Under the pieces are notes generated by a model. That model had not been told where the DNA came from and did not search any database. It saw only the letters and a list, made by a program, of their open reading frames with translations. DNA of 64,000 bases from Streptococcus thoraltensis DSM 12221 (GTDB taxonomy: Bacteria; Bacillota; Bacilli; Lactobacillales; Streptococcaceae): NCBI RefSeq assembly GCF_000380145.1, contig NZ_KB904620.1, forward strand, positions 62,001 through 126,000, in the 5' to 3' direction. Shown in pieces: positions 1-10,908 of the stretch (the stretch's first letter is position 1; each line of letters starts with the position of its first letter). Made by a program: the position numbers and the translations under genes.

Positions 1-1052
<1,052 letters not shown>

Positions 1053-1055
1053 TAT

Positions 1056-2593
<1,538 letters not shown>

Positions 2594-2679
2594 GATAGTA
2601 CTATTTTTCCCTAGAAAATCATCAATTTAAAGATGTATGGTCTATACTGTAGATAACAAAGTCATTTAAAGGAGATAGT

Positions 2680-4040
2680 ATGCAACATAGGACGCTCAAA
2701 CCATTTCCAGATAACTTTTTTGGGTGCTTCCACGTCAGCTTATCAAGTTGAGGGAGCAGCTCTATAAGATGGTAAAGGGCGATCGTGTCAAGATGTTAAG
2801 GAAACTCCAAGAGAAACTTCAGATTTGTCAGTTTCTGTTGAACATTATCACCATTATAAAGAAGATATTGCTTTAATGGCAGAAATGGAGTTTAAATCAT
2901 ACCGCTTTTCCATTTTTGGGACTCGTATTTTGCCATAAGGAACCGGTACGGTAAATTCCCAAGGGATTGAATTTTACAACAATCTGATTGTGAATGTTTG
3001 AAATGCAATATTGAGCCAATCGTGACCATGTTCCATTTTGATATGCCTGCTAAATTAGATGAAGGTGACTCTTGGTCAAACCGCGAGTCTATTGCCTAGT
3101 TTGCAGATTTTGTTAAACTTTTATTCGAAATTTTTGGGATCGTGTCACATATCGGCTTACCATCAATGAGCAAAACAAGCTAATATTGGCTGGTCCTGTC
3201 ATGTACCAGCAGGTACTGAAAACCTTACACGCGAAAGTTATAAACAAAATCGTCGCCCAAGCCTAAATCATGTAGTTTTGCCATGAGGTGCTTCCAGAAG
3301 CTAAGATTAGTCCTGCTCCAACTATTTCTCTAGTTTATGCCTCTTCTTCAAAGCCATGTGTAACTGGCTCTACCTAGATGCAGCGGGTTATGGTGTCTAT
3401 AATAATTTAGTTTGGTCATATTTGGAAGAATATGATGCTGTGTCCGAAGTGACGAAAGAAGACCTCGCTATCATGAAAGCAAGAAAACCTGATTTTATCG
3501 GATGCAACTATTACAATACTGCAACAGCAGCAGCTTCATATGGTAGTGAAAATAATTGTTCAACATATGCTGGCCAACAATCTAAATAAGGCGTAGCTAA
3601 TGTCTTTAGGACAGTAAATAATCCAAATCTGCCTAAGACAGAATTTGGATTGGAAATTGTTCCAATGGGATTCAGGACTACAGTTCGTGAAATGTATAGT
3701 CGTTACTGCTTACCATTACTGGTAACGGAAAATGATCTGGGCGCTCATGCTACTTTAACTGAAGATGGAAAAATTCATGATAGTTATCGTATCACATATC
3801 TCCAAGATCACATTGAGCAAATCCAACTTGCCATTACAGATGGTGTTGATATGATGGGATACCCCCATGGTCGGCTATTGACCATATTTCAACCTACGAA
3901 GGAATTAAAAAACGTTATGGATTTATTGATGTTGATCGTGACGAATTTGTTTTAAAAAACTCGCACGCTACCGTAAGGATTCTTTCTATTGGTATCAATG
4001 CGTTATTAAAACAAACGGTCAAGATTTGAGTGATTTGTAA
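2680..4040 (+). pseudogene. decayed 6-phospho-beta-glucosidase (GH1)
   Basis: A second GH1 gene, broken by several frameshifts and in-frame stops. A ribosome site (AAAGGAGA) and an ATG at 2680 are still present. Switching frames recovers GH1 segments: [51 protein letters not shown] (nucleophile region) and SFYWYQCVIKTNGQDLSDL at the end. Total length (about 450 codons) is near that of an intact enzyme, so decay is by point mutation and small indels rather than deletion. Its fragments at 3356-3589 and 3650-3955 are parts of this gene, not independent genes. It may once have handled a different beta-glucoside than bglA. Confidence 0.9.
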
Positions 4041-4065
4041 GTTGTATTTGACCATATAAAGGATG

Positions 4066-4103
4066 AAAAGCAGATGTCTATTAGATTAGGTATCTGTTTT
4101 TTT
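4066..4103 (+). terminator. rho-independent terminator after the GH1 pseudogene
   Basis: Stem AAAAGCAGAT / ATCTGTTTTT, with one G-T pair, ends in a T run. It separates the beta-glucoside genes from the acid-sugar locus. Confidence 0.7.
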
Positions 4104-4110
4104 GAAATAG

Positions 4111-4136
4111 AATAGTTTCAAAAATGGACGATTTTT
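4111..4136 (+). promoter_or_regulatory. operator-like site 1 upstream of the SLC13 permease
   Basis: Imperfect dyad AATAGTTT-CAAAAAT-GGACGATT. Its 7-bp centre CAAAAAT is identical to the centre of the perfect dyad in front of the kinase operon at 7497. It lies about 120 bp before the predicted permease transcription start. Inferred target of the PrpR-N-type regulator encoded at 5666-7429. Confidence 0.5.
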
Positions 4137-4169
4137 GTAAGTTGAAGATATATTTAAAATAAAACATCA

Positions 4170-4196
4170 AATAGGTTTCAAAATAGAACTATTTTT
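4170..4196 (+). promoter_or_regulatory. operator-like site 2 upstream of the SLC13 permease
   Basis: Imperfect dyad with arms AATAG / CTATT around GTTTCAAAATAGAA, offset 60 bp from site 1. Its centre is about 60 bp before the predicted start site. The -10 (TGCTATAAA, 4227-4235) is of the extended type and there is no good -35, as expected for an activated promoter. Confidence 0.55.
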
Positions 4197-4243
4197 CGAG
4201 AGATTTGATATTTTTTTATATCATAATGCTATAAAATTGAAAA

Positions 4244-4257
4244 TGTAAACACTTACA
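4244..4257 (+). promoter_or_regulatory. cre site (CcpA operator)
   Basis: TGTAAACACTTACA is a palindrome differing from the cre consensus TGTAARCGYTTACA at one position. It falls just after the predicted transcription start, where CcpA binding would block elongation. ccpA itself is at 18679-19680. Confidence 0.65.
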
Positions 4258-4276
4258 ATATTTAAAGGAGAAAATT

Positions 4277-5557
4277 ATGACTTTACAAATGATTTTAGCA
4301 TTAGGTATTCTAGTACTCATGATTGTCATGATTATGTCTGATAAATTTGCGTTTGGGGCACCCCCATTGTTCGCATGTTTATTACTAGTAGCAACAGGAT
4401 TATCGACTCCACAAGAAGCATTTGCTGGTTTTATTAATTCTAGTGTTATTATGGTTGCTGGATTTATGGTTGTAATGGCTGCATTGATGAAGACAAGTTT
4501 CATTGCTAAAGTTCAAACAACAATGATTGCATTAGTTGAAAAGGGTGGATATAAGAGTTATGCATTGTTATTACTAGTTGTTATGCTAGGAGCAAGTCTA
4601 GCTGGTATGGGAGCCACAGGTTATTATGTTCTCATCTTATCGCTAGTATCTACTATTCCTTATAATAAAAAAATGCCGACTTCAAAATTGATGATGCCTT
4701 TGGGTTTTGCAACAAATCACCCATTAGTCCCAATTAATGTTGCCCTTACCTATGGTGTGACAGTAAGTGTCTTGGAAAGTTCCGGTGTAAAAGAAACACT
4801 TTCAATGGGACGTTTCGCAATTGTTAATCTAATTTTATCTCTAGGGTTTTTGGCTTGGAGCTTAGTTGCCTATAAGTTACTCCCTGATCATCCTATCCAA
4901 GCAGATCTTGATCGAGAAGAAGCCAAAGAGCAGGAAATTGCTGTTATGATGATGAATCCAGTTCAGGAAAAGATTACTGTAACCATGTTCATTGTCAGCG
5001 TCATAGGCATGATGTTAATGAATCAACTTGGTAACTTTGCATTTGTTCTTCCTGGTTTGTGTGCGGCAGTCATTCTATTCTCTGGTGCACTGGATTTTCG
5101 TTCTGTTCGTGATAATATGGGGGCACCTGTTATTCTAATGATGGCTGGTGTTATCGGAGTAGCAGATGCTCTCGCAAATTCTGGCTTTACGGCAATGGTT
5201 GGCGACTGGGTTGCAGCAACAGTTGGAACTAATATCAGTCCATTCCTTCTTATTCTTTTGTTTACTTTCTTAACAAGTAGTGCAGCAACATTCACAGGAT
5301 CAAACATGGGGTCAGTCTTTATTTTTGCACCCATTGCGATTGCAACTAGTGTTAGTTTAGGACTCAATCCTTTAGCTGCAGCTGCAGCAGTAACTATCTC
5401 TGGTTGGAATGGCGGGTATATGCCAGTTGATGGTATGCCTGCTATGATTTTGGGTATGGGGAATTACAAACTACCAGAATTCTGGGTGTATTCAGTTCCA
5501 ATGTATCTCATTCGTGTATTCGCATTAGCATTGGGAGCATATCTCATGTTTCCATAG
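4277..5557 (+). CDS. SLC13/anion-permease family transporter
   Basis: A 426-residue membrane protein with about ten to twelve hydrophobic segments. Its layout is that of the SLC13/CitT-type (ion transporter superfamily) carriers: two repeated halves, each with a polar break in a helix (TGYYVLILS in the first half, TSSAATFTGSNMG in the second). Carriers of this family take up organic anions, usually with Na+ or by exchange. A ribosome site (AAAGGAG) precedes the ATG. It is controlled separately from the catabolic operon but shares the operator motif and adds a cre site, so it is the probable uptake system for the acid-sugar substrate. The actual ligand is unknown. Confidence 0.75.
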   Translation: MTLQMILALGILVLMIVMIMSDKFAFGAPPLFACLLLVATGLSTPQEAFAGFINSSVIMVAGFMVVMAALMKTSFIAKVQTTMIALVEKGGYKSYALLLLVVMLGASLAGMGATGYYVLILSLVSTIPYNKKMPTSKLMMPLGFATNHPLVPINVALTYGVTVSVLESSGVKETLSMGRFAIVNLILSLGFLAWSLVAYKLLPDHPIQADLDREEAKEQEIAVMMMNPVQEKITVTMFIVSVIGMMLMNQLGNFAFVLPGLCAAVILFSGALDFRSVRDNMGAPVILMMAGVIGVADALANSGFTAMVGDWVAATVGTNISPFLLILLFTFLTSSAATFTGSNMGSVFIFAPIAIATSVSLGLNPLAAAAAVTISGWNGGYMPVDGMPAMILGMGNYKLPEFWVYSVPMYLIRVFALALGAYLMFP

Positions 5558-5629
5558 CGCTGATGTCATTTTAATAAATAGGAAAAGAAGTAGACACTTT
5601 TGCTTATAGAATCTTAATGGATAGACTTT

Positions 5630-5670
5630 AATAAAAGAAGTTTGGAATTTACTTCCAAACTTCTTTTATT
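5630..5670. terminator. bidirectional terminator between permease and regulator
   Basis: A perfect 18-bp inverted repeat (AATAAAAGAAGTTTGGAA at 5630-5647 and its complement at 5653-5670) with A and T runs on both sides. It overlaps the stop codon of the convergent regulator gene and should serve both genes. Confidence 0.85.
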
Positions 5671-7429
5671 GATTCAAATAACGCCATAATGTGGTTCGAC
5701 TTATGCCAAGTTGTTTTGCAGTTTTAGTCTGATTTCCATTGTTTTTATCTAATGTTAAACGAATAATTTCTTTTGAATAATCAAATAGTGTTCTATTTGA
5801 ATTGATCCAATCTTTAATTGCTTCTGATTCAAAAAGATTATCGAACTTATTTTTTTCTAAATTTAAGCTAGTCTCAATTTGCGTAGAGGAAATATAATAA
5901 GTATCTGTCGCAATAGCAACTTGTTTTAAAATTTGATAAAGTTGATTGAAATTTCCTGGAAAATCAAATTCTGTTAATAATTGTAAAGCCCCCGGCTCAA
6001 AACCTACAATATCTCTATTATTTTCAATGTTAATTTTATTTAAAAGTAAGGTAACAATACTGCTTATTTCAGTTTGACGTTCCCTCACTGATGGGGAATA
6101 GGTGGTATAAAAGTCTAATTCATCGTTTAAGTGATTTAAGATTGATTGATTATCGTCATCTTTCTTTATGGTATAGGTAAATATAATATTATTTCTTTGT
6201 AGTAACTTAGTATTGGAAATAATTGTCATTAATTTATCAAATTCTATAAGTGGCAACTGATCGATATTTTTAAATAAAAAAGTAATGTTGCTATCCATCA
6301 ATGGACCATTTGAAGGATTAAGGAGATATTTCCAAGTTTTGTCGTTAATGAGTTGTGATTTAATAACGATGAGTTGTGATTGGTTATTTTTTTGTGACAA
6401 AAAACTTGTGTAGGCCAAGCTAGTTTTGAATGTTCCAGTCTCACCGGTAATTAGTATTGCATGGTAATGATTTTGAGCTTTTTGAATTTTTTCTTTCATA
6501 TCAGGTGTGATAAAAGAAGAAAATGACATGTCTGTTGATAATCTTTCTGCTACAGTTTTTTTATCTAAGTATTCGATTCCGAATTGATGATTAATCATAG
6601 GAGGAGTCGTTTCTTTAATTTCAATAAGATAGTGATTGTCATCGATAACATTAATATTTAAATGGTAGGTTTGGGACTGATAAGTGTGATAATATTTTGG
6701 GTTATCATTTTCGATTTTATCTTTTAAATAGTTCATTATAGCTTTTTGATGTTTGGCATCTATATTGGAAAAAATCGATTGGAAATCTTTTGACATAATC
6801 AGTATTTTTGAGTTTTGCTTATAAAAAGCAGTCTGTAGTAATTGTGTGTGATTTTGAACTGCTTTAATATACTGAGTTCTTTCAATAGCGTCATTGTATG
6901 CTTTTTTGATACTTTGTTGTCCAGAAGTGATCAATAACGTATTGAGAGACATTTGGAGTGCTGTTTTATTAGTAACGGCATCACAAAGTATTAAGTCAAA
7001 TTGTTTATTTTGTAGATCACTTAAAATTTCTTTAGTATCACTATTGTGATGTAAGGTGATAATAGAAATGTTGTATTTTAAAATATTGGCTAAAAGATGT
7101 GCAGTCTCAGTAATATTATTATAACCAACAATGGCAAATTTTTGACTATAATTTTGGGCTAATTGGATGACACTGAGTATATCATACAAAGAAATCGAAA
7201 CTTCAATAACAGGAATTTTGACTGCTTTTTGAATTAATTGGGCAGTACCTCCACGAGAAATAATAGCATCATATTGTGTAATATTTAACTTTTTTACTAA
7301 GGTTATTGCTTCTTCTAAGTCAGCAGTATAGACATCTAACGTAATATTATCGTAATTAGATGCAATGGTGGCCATAGATTCTCTCAATTCTTCATAAGGA
7401 GCAATACCTAATAATCTAACGTTACTCAT
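5666..7429 (-). CDS. PrpR-N / degenerate AAA+ / Fis-type transcriptional regulator
   Basis: 587 residues. Residues 1-180 resemble the PrpR N-terminal sensor domain (YDAIISRGGTA, IPVIEVSISLYDIL, FAIVGYNN). A linker follows, then an AAA+ domain with Walker A GETGTFKT (329-336) and an arginine-finger-like PSVRERQTEISS. The last 30 residues form a Fis-type helix-turn-helix (NQTKTAKQLGISRTTLWRYL). The domain order is that of sigma-54 activators, but the GAFTGA loop is missing and the Walker B position reads FLFKNID instead of LFLDE. It therefore probably neither hydrolyses ATP normally nor contacts sigma-54. It is divergent from the catabolic operon and convergent with the permease, and is inferred to control both in response to a substrate-derived acid. 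Confidence 0.8.
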   Translation of the reverse strand: MSNVRLLGIAPYEELRESMATIASNYDNITLDVYTADLEEAITLVKKLNITQYDAIISRGGTAQLIQKAVKIPVIEVSISLYDILSVIQLAQNYSQKFAIVGYNNITETAHLLANILKYNISIITLHHNSDTKEILSDLQNKQFDLILCDAVTNKTALQMSLNTLLITSGQQSIKKAYNDAIERTQYIKAVQNHTQLLQTAFYKQNSKILIMSKDFQSIFSNIDAKHQKAIMNYLKDKIENDNPKYYHTYQSQTYHLNINVIDDNHYLIEIKETTPPMINHQFGIEYLDKKTVAERLSTDMSFSSFITPDMKEKIQKAQNHYHAILITGETGTFKTSLAYTSFLSQKNNQSQLIVIKSQLINDKTWKYLLNPSNGPLMDSNITFLFKNIDQLPLIEFDKLMTIISNTKLLQRNNIIFTYTIKKDDDNQSILNHLNDELDFYTTYSPSVRERQTEISSIVTLLLNKINIENNRDIVGFEPGALQLLTEFDFPGNFNQLYQILKQVAIATDTYYISSTQIETSLNLEKNKFDNLFESEAIKDWINSNRTLFDYSKEIIRLTLDKNNGNQTKTAKQLGISRTTLWRYLNQ

Positions 7430-7439
7430 AAGATCCCTC

Positions 7440-7458
7440 TTGTTCCATATATGAACAA
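7440..7458. promoter_or_regulatory. inverted repeat at the regulator start
   Basis: TTGTTC-N7-GAACAA is a perfect dyad with the same 7-bp spacer as the operator at 7497. It lies 11 bp upstream of the regulator start codon and could serve autoregulation. Confidence 0.4.
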
Positions 7459-7496
7459 TTATACAACATTATTATTGGTTATAGTATCGTTTTGTG

Positions 7497-7521
7497 AAAA
7501 TGTTTCAAAAATAAACATTTT
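7497..7521. promoter_or_regulatory. perfect operator-like dyad upstream of the kinase operon
   Basis: AAAATGTTT-CAAAAAT-AAACATTTT has 9-bp perfect arms and a 7-bp centre. It is centred about 60 bp before the start site predicted from a TAGAAT -10 at 7558-7563, which lacks a good -35. The centre sequence and the -60 position are shared with sites before the permease. Inferred activator-binding site. Confidence 0.6.
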
Positions 7522-7583
7522 ATTATTTCTATTACTTCAATATTTTAGACAGTGTAGTAGAATATCTTCAAGGAGGTGAAAGG

Positions 7584-8843
7584 ATGATAAAGTTATTGGT
7601 ATTAGCCGATGATTTTACTGGAGCCCTAGATACTGGAGTACAATTTTCAAAGCAGGGTGTTATAACTGAGGTAACTACAGATATTGACATCAATTTTTCA
7701 GAAGAAACTGATATTGAAGTATTAGTTATTGATACGGAGAGTCGTTATCTCAGTTATCAAGAAAGCTATCAACTGCATCTAAATATTATAAAAAGAGCTA
7801 AAAAAAGCGGTATTCACTACTATTACAAAAAAATAGATTCAGCATTAAGAGGAAATGTTAGTAGTGACATTGCGGCCCTAATGACGAGTTTTCCAAAGGA
7901 GCGCATCTCACTTATTCCGGCATACCCAGAGATAAACCGTGTCGTGAAAAAAGGCATTCTGTACATAGAAGGTAAACAAGTCACTGAAAGTAGGTTTGCC
8001 GATGATCCATATGAACCTGTTTTAGAGAGTGACATCTTAAAAAGATTACATGACGAAGCTGGTATTGTTGCAAAATTGATTTCTAACCCACAAGATGAAA
8101 TAGGTGATTATTCCATTGGATTATTTGATTCAGAAACAAGTGAAGAGATTCATTCGATTGGTCAATTATTAAAAGAAAAGAATTTGCTCAATATTACAGT
8201 CGGATGTGCTTCATTTGCGAAGGAACTTTCCAGTTTATTATTTAAAAAGAAAGCAATTGAGTTTCAAGAAATAAAATCACCTCTATTAGTGATGTGCGGA
8301 TCCGTAAATCAGACGACACAAAACCAAATAACATTTGCTCAAGAAAATGGTCACTTTAGACATTCTTTAGATGCGAATCAACTTTTAATAGATAGTTATT
8401 GGAATACCAATGAAGGAAAAAAAGAATTTGATAATATCAAAACGCTTTTGAATCCACGACAAATTGCTATTTTTGAAACCTTCTCTTCAAAAACTTCAAA
8501 AAATATACTTCGACTTCAGAAAAATTTTGGAATTCAAACATTTGAAGTTCGACAAAAGATTGGTCAATCATTGGGAGAATTAAGTAAAAAGTTATTCTCT
8601 TCGGAAATAGATAGAACATACCTTTTTACTGGGGGGGATACCCTGTTTCAATCAATGCAAGTTATTGGAATAACTAGGATTCGACCAAACTTTGAATACA
8701 GTCCAGGAGTAGTTGTTTCAACTATCTATTGGCAAGGCAAAGAATATCAAGTCTTAACAAAGTCAGGGGGATTTGGTGAGGAAAATTTGTTTGTTGAAAT
8801 TCAAAACGACTATTTAAAAAAGGGGGAAAAATATGTTAACTGA
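7584..8843 (+). CDS. four-carbon acid sugar kinase family protein (DUF1537)
   Basis: 419 residues with the DUF1537/OtnK-DtnK hallmarks. The N-terminal domain has LADDFTGALDTGVQF and YYKKIDSALRGN; the C-terminal nucleotide-binding domain has LFTGGDTLFQ and a glycine-rich KSGGFG. Characterised members phosphorylate D-threonate, D-erythronate or related tetronates on the terminal hydroxyl. It is the first gene of a six-gene operon, with a strong ribosome site (AAGGAGGTG) and an 11-bp overlap with the next gene. A PdxA2-like dehydrogenase three genes downstream is the usual next step in the tetronate pathway. The exact stereoisomer cannot be read from sequence. Confidence 0.85.
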   Translation: MIKLLVLADDFTGALDTGVQFSKQGVITEVTTDIDINFSEETDIEVLVIDTESRYLSYQESYQLHLNIIKRAKKSGIHYYYKKIDSALRGNVSSDIAALMTSFPKERISLIPAYPEINRVVKKGILYIEGKQVTESRFADDPYEPVLESDILKRLHDEAGIVAKLISNPQDEIGDYSIGLFDSETSEEIHSIGQLLKEKNLLNITVGCASFAKELSSLLFKKKAIEFQEIKSPLLVMCGSVNQTTQNQITFAQENGHFRHSLDANQLLIDSYWNTNEGKKEFDNIKTLLNPRQIAIFETFSSKTSKNILRLQKNFGIQTFEVRQKIGQSLGELSKKLFSSEIDRTYLFTGGDTLFQSMQVIGITRIRPNFEYSPGVVVSTIYWQGKEYQVLTKSGGFGEENLFVEIQNDYLKKGEKYVN

Positions 8844-9990
8844 TTATAATTTAAAGATGCCTAAAAATATTTTTGCTGGCGAAAACGCACTGGAACAGAT
8901 TGAAACCATTATTCCTGAAAGAACCAAAAAAATTATCGTATTTTCAGATAAGGGTATTCAAGATGCTGGGTTATTGGAAATTCCATTAACGATTTTAGAT
9001 AAAACCGGAATTGATTATGAGATTATTACAGATATTCCAGCAGAACCTACTTACCACCAGGCACAGGAAATAGTAGAGTATTTTAAATCTTTAAAGGGAG
9101 ATTTCATCATAGCCATTGGTGGCGGAAGTGTGATGGATACTGCTAAGCTAGCTTCTATATTGGCAACAGATGAGTATGGTGTTAAAGATTTACTAGATAA
9201 TCCTTTGTTAGCAAAGAAACAAATTTCATCTTTAATGATACCAACAACAGCGGGAACCGGTTCTGAAGCAACCCCAAATAGTATTGTCGCTGTGCCAGAA
9301 AAAGATTTAAAAGTTGGTATTGTTAATCCTGAAATGATTGCAGATTTTGTCATTCTTGATGGTCGGTTAATTAAGAATTTACCACTAAAAATTGCTGCAG
9401 CAACAGGTGTTGATGCGATGTGTCATGCCATTGAATGTTTTACTTCAAACAAACGTAATCCATTTAGCAACACTTTTGCTTTAGAAGCTTTTGATTTGAT
9501 TTTCAATAACGTTATTGAAGCTTGTCAAAATCCTGATGCACTAGATGCAAAAAATAAAATGCTTCTTGGGTCTTTCTATGCCGGAGTAGCTATTACTGCT
9601 TCAGGCACAACAGGGATTCATGCTCTTTCCTATCCACTTGGAGGAAAATATCATATCTCCCATGGTGTTTCCAATGCTATTTTGCTAATGCCAGTTATGA
9701 CTTTCAATGAGCCGGTTATTAAAGAATATTTTGCAGAGGCTTATAATAGAGTCGTTAAAGATGGTAACAAGGATCTCTCAGTTGAAGAAAAATCTCAATT
9801 TATTCTCAATGGTATGGGAGATATTGTTAAAACATTAAAAATTCCAACCAGCTTGAAAGAATTTGATGTTTCAGAAGATGATCTTGAAGGCTTGGTTGAA
9901 GCCGGCATGCAAGTAAGACGTTTACTAGTTAATAACATGAGAGAAATTACAGCAGATGATGCTCGCGAAATTTACAAACAAGTACTATAA
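8833..9990 (+). CDS. iron-containing alcohol dehydrogenase
   Basis: 385 residues of the Fe-ADH (group III) family. The NAD-binding loop is IGGGSVMDTAKLA, followed by PTTAGTGSEATPNS. The metal ligands are in GVDAMCHAIECF, in HGVSNAILLMPV and at a preceding His in GTTGIHALSYPLGG. It interconverts an aldehyde or ketone and an alcohol with NAD(P)H. Start overlaps the kinase gene by 11 bp, so the two are probably translationally coupled. In this operon it could reduce an aldehyde released by the DapA-like aldolase, or oxidise a hydroxy acid; neither can be chosen from sequence. Confidence 0.85.
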   Translation: MLTDYNLKMPKNIFAGENALEQIETIIPERTKKIIVFSDKGIQDAGLLEIPLTILDKTGIDYEIITDIPAEPTYHQAQEIVEYFKSLKGDFIIAIGGGSVMDTAKLASILATDEYGVKDLLDNPLLAKKQISSLMIPTTAGTGSEATPNSIVAVPEKDLKVGIVNPEMIADFVILDGRLIKNLPLKIAAATGVDAMCHAIECFTSNKRNPFSNTFALEAFDLIFNNVIEACQNPDALDAKNKMLLGSFYAGVAITASGTTGIHALSYPLGGKYHISHGVSNAILLMPVMTFNEPVIKEYFAEAYNRVVKDGNKDLSVEEKSQFILNGMGDIVKTLKIPTSLKEFDVSEDDLEGLVEAGMQVRRLLVNNMREITADDAREIYKQVL

Positions 9991-10001
9991 AAGGAGAAAT
10001 C

Positions 10002-10898
10002 ATGGTTAAAATTGAAGGAATTATTGCCCCCATCATCACGCCAATGAATGAAGATGAGTCTATTAATCTAAATGAATTTAGAAATCAAGTAGATCGTTTA
10101 ATTGATAATGGAATACACGGTATATTCGTTTTTGGCACTAACGGAGAATCATATATTTTAAGTGAGGAAGAAAAACTTGAAGTCATCAAAGTCGCTGTGG
10201 AACAAGCTGATGGTCGTGTTCCTATCTACGCTGGTACAGGTTTAAATGGAACAAAAGAAACCATCCGATTTTCTCTCAAAGTGAAAGAGCTCGGTGTTGA
10301 TGCCTTATCAATTATTACACCTGGTTTTGCAGCTGCCTCACAAGATGAACTTTATGAACATTTTAAAGCAGTTGCTGAGGCAGTTGATTTACCGATTATT
10401 TTGTATAATATTCCATCTAGAACTGGAAATACAATTGCTCCAGTAACGGTTGGTAAATTAAGTGAAATCCCTAATATAGTAGGTGTTAAAGATTCCAGTG
10501 GTAATTTTGATAATATACTTCAGTATATTGAACAAAGTCGTAATGCAGAAGATTTTGTAGTTCTTTCGGGAAATGATTCCCTTATCCTTTGGACTTTACT
10601 TGCCGGTGGTTCGGGTGCGATAGCAGCATGTTCAAATGTTTATCCTTATACTCTTTCACAAATTTATGAACAATTTGTTGAGGGAAATATTGAAAAGTCA
10701 CGTCAGTATCAGGATTCTATTCGTTCCTTCCGAAACCTATTTGCATTTGGCAATCCAAATACAATTGTTAAATATGGTGTTGCTGAGCTCGGTCATCCAG
10801 TTGGCAAAGCAAGAGCTCCATTTAATCATTTATCAGCTGAAGGTCTTGAAGCTCTCCGTCAAGTTTTGGCTAATAATAAAAAGAACGGTATGAAATAG
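10002..10898 (+). CDS. DapA/NanA-superfamily class I aldolase (DHDPS family)
   Basis: 298-residue TIM-barrel enzyme. It carries GTNGES (45-50; the GTTGE-type pyruvate-binding loop), the catalytic Tyr135 in ILYNIPSRTG and the Schiff-base Lys163 in VGVKDSSGN. Family members form or cleave a bond between pyruvate and an aldehyde: dihydrodipicolinate synthase, N-acetylneuraminate lyase, 2-keto-3-deoxy sugar acid aldolases. The location in a catabolic operon, not with lysine genes, argues for retro-aldol cleavage of a 2-keto-3-deoxy acid. It lies 11 nt after the Fe-ADH gene and 10 nt before the PdxA-like gene. Substrate unknown. Confidence 0.85.
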   Translation: MVKIEGIIAPIITPMNEDESINLNEFRNQVDRLIDNGIHGIFVFGTNGESYILSEEEKLEVIKVAVEQADGRVPIYAGTGLNGTKETIRFSLKVKELGVDALSIITPGFAAASQDELYEHFKAVAEAVDLPIILYNIPSRTGNTIAPVTVGKLSEIPNIVGVKDSSGNFDNILQYIEQSRNAEDFVVLSGNDSLILWTLLAGGSGAIAACSNVYPYTLSQIYEQFVEGNIEKSRQYQDSIRSFRNLFAFGNPNTIVKYGVAELGHPVGKARAPFNHLSAEGLEALRQVLANNKKNGMK

Positions 10899-10908
10899 AG
10901 GTGTCTTC

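Noticed and set aside
3356..3955. Two short ORFs in the GH1 pseudogene
   Set aside because: They are fragments of one frameshifted glucosidase gene, not separate genes.
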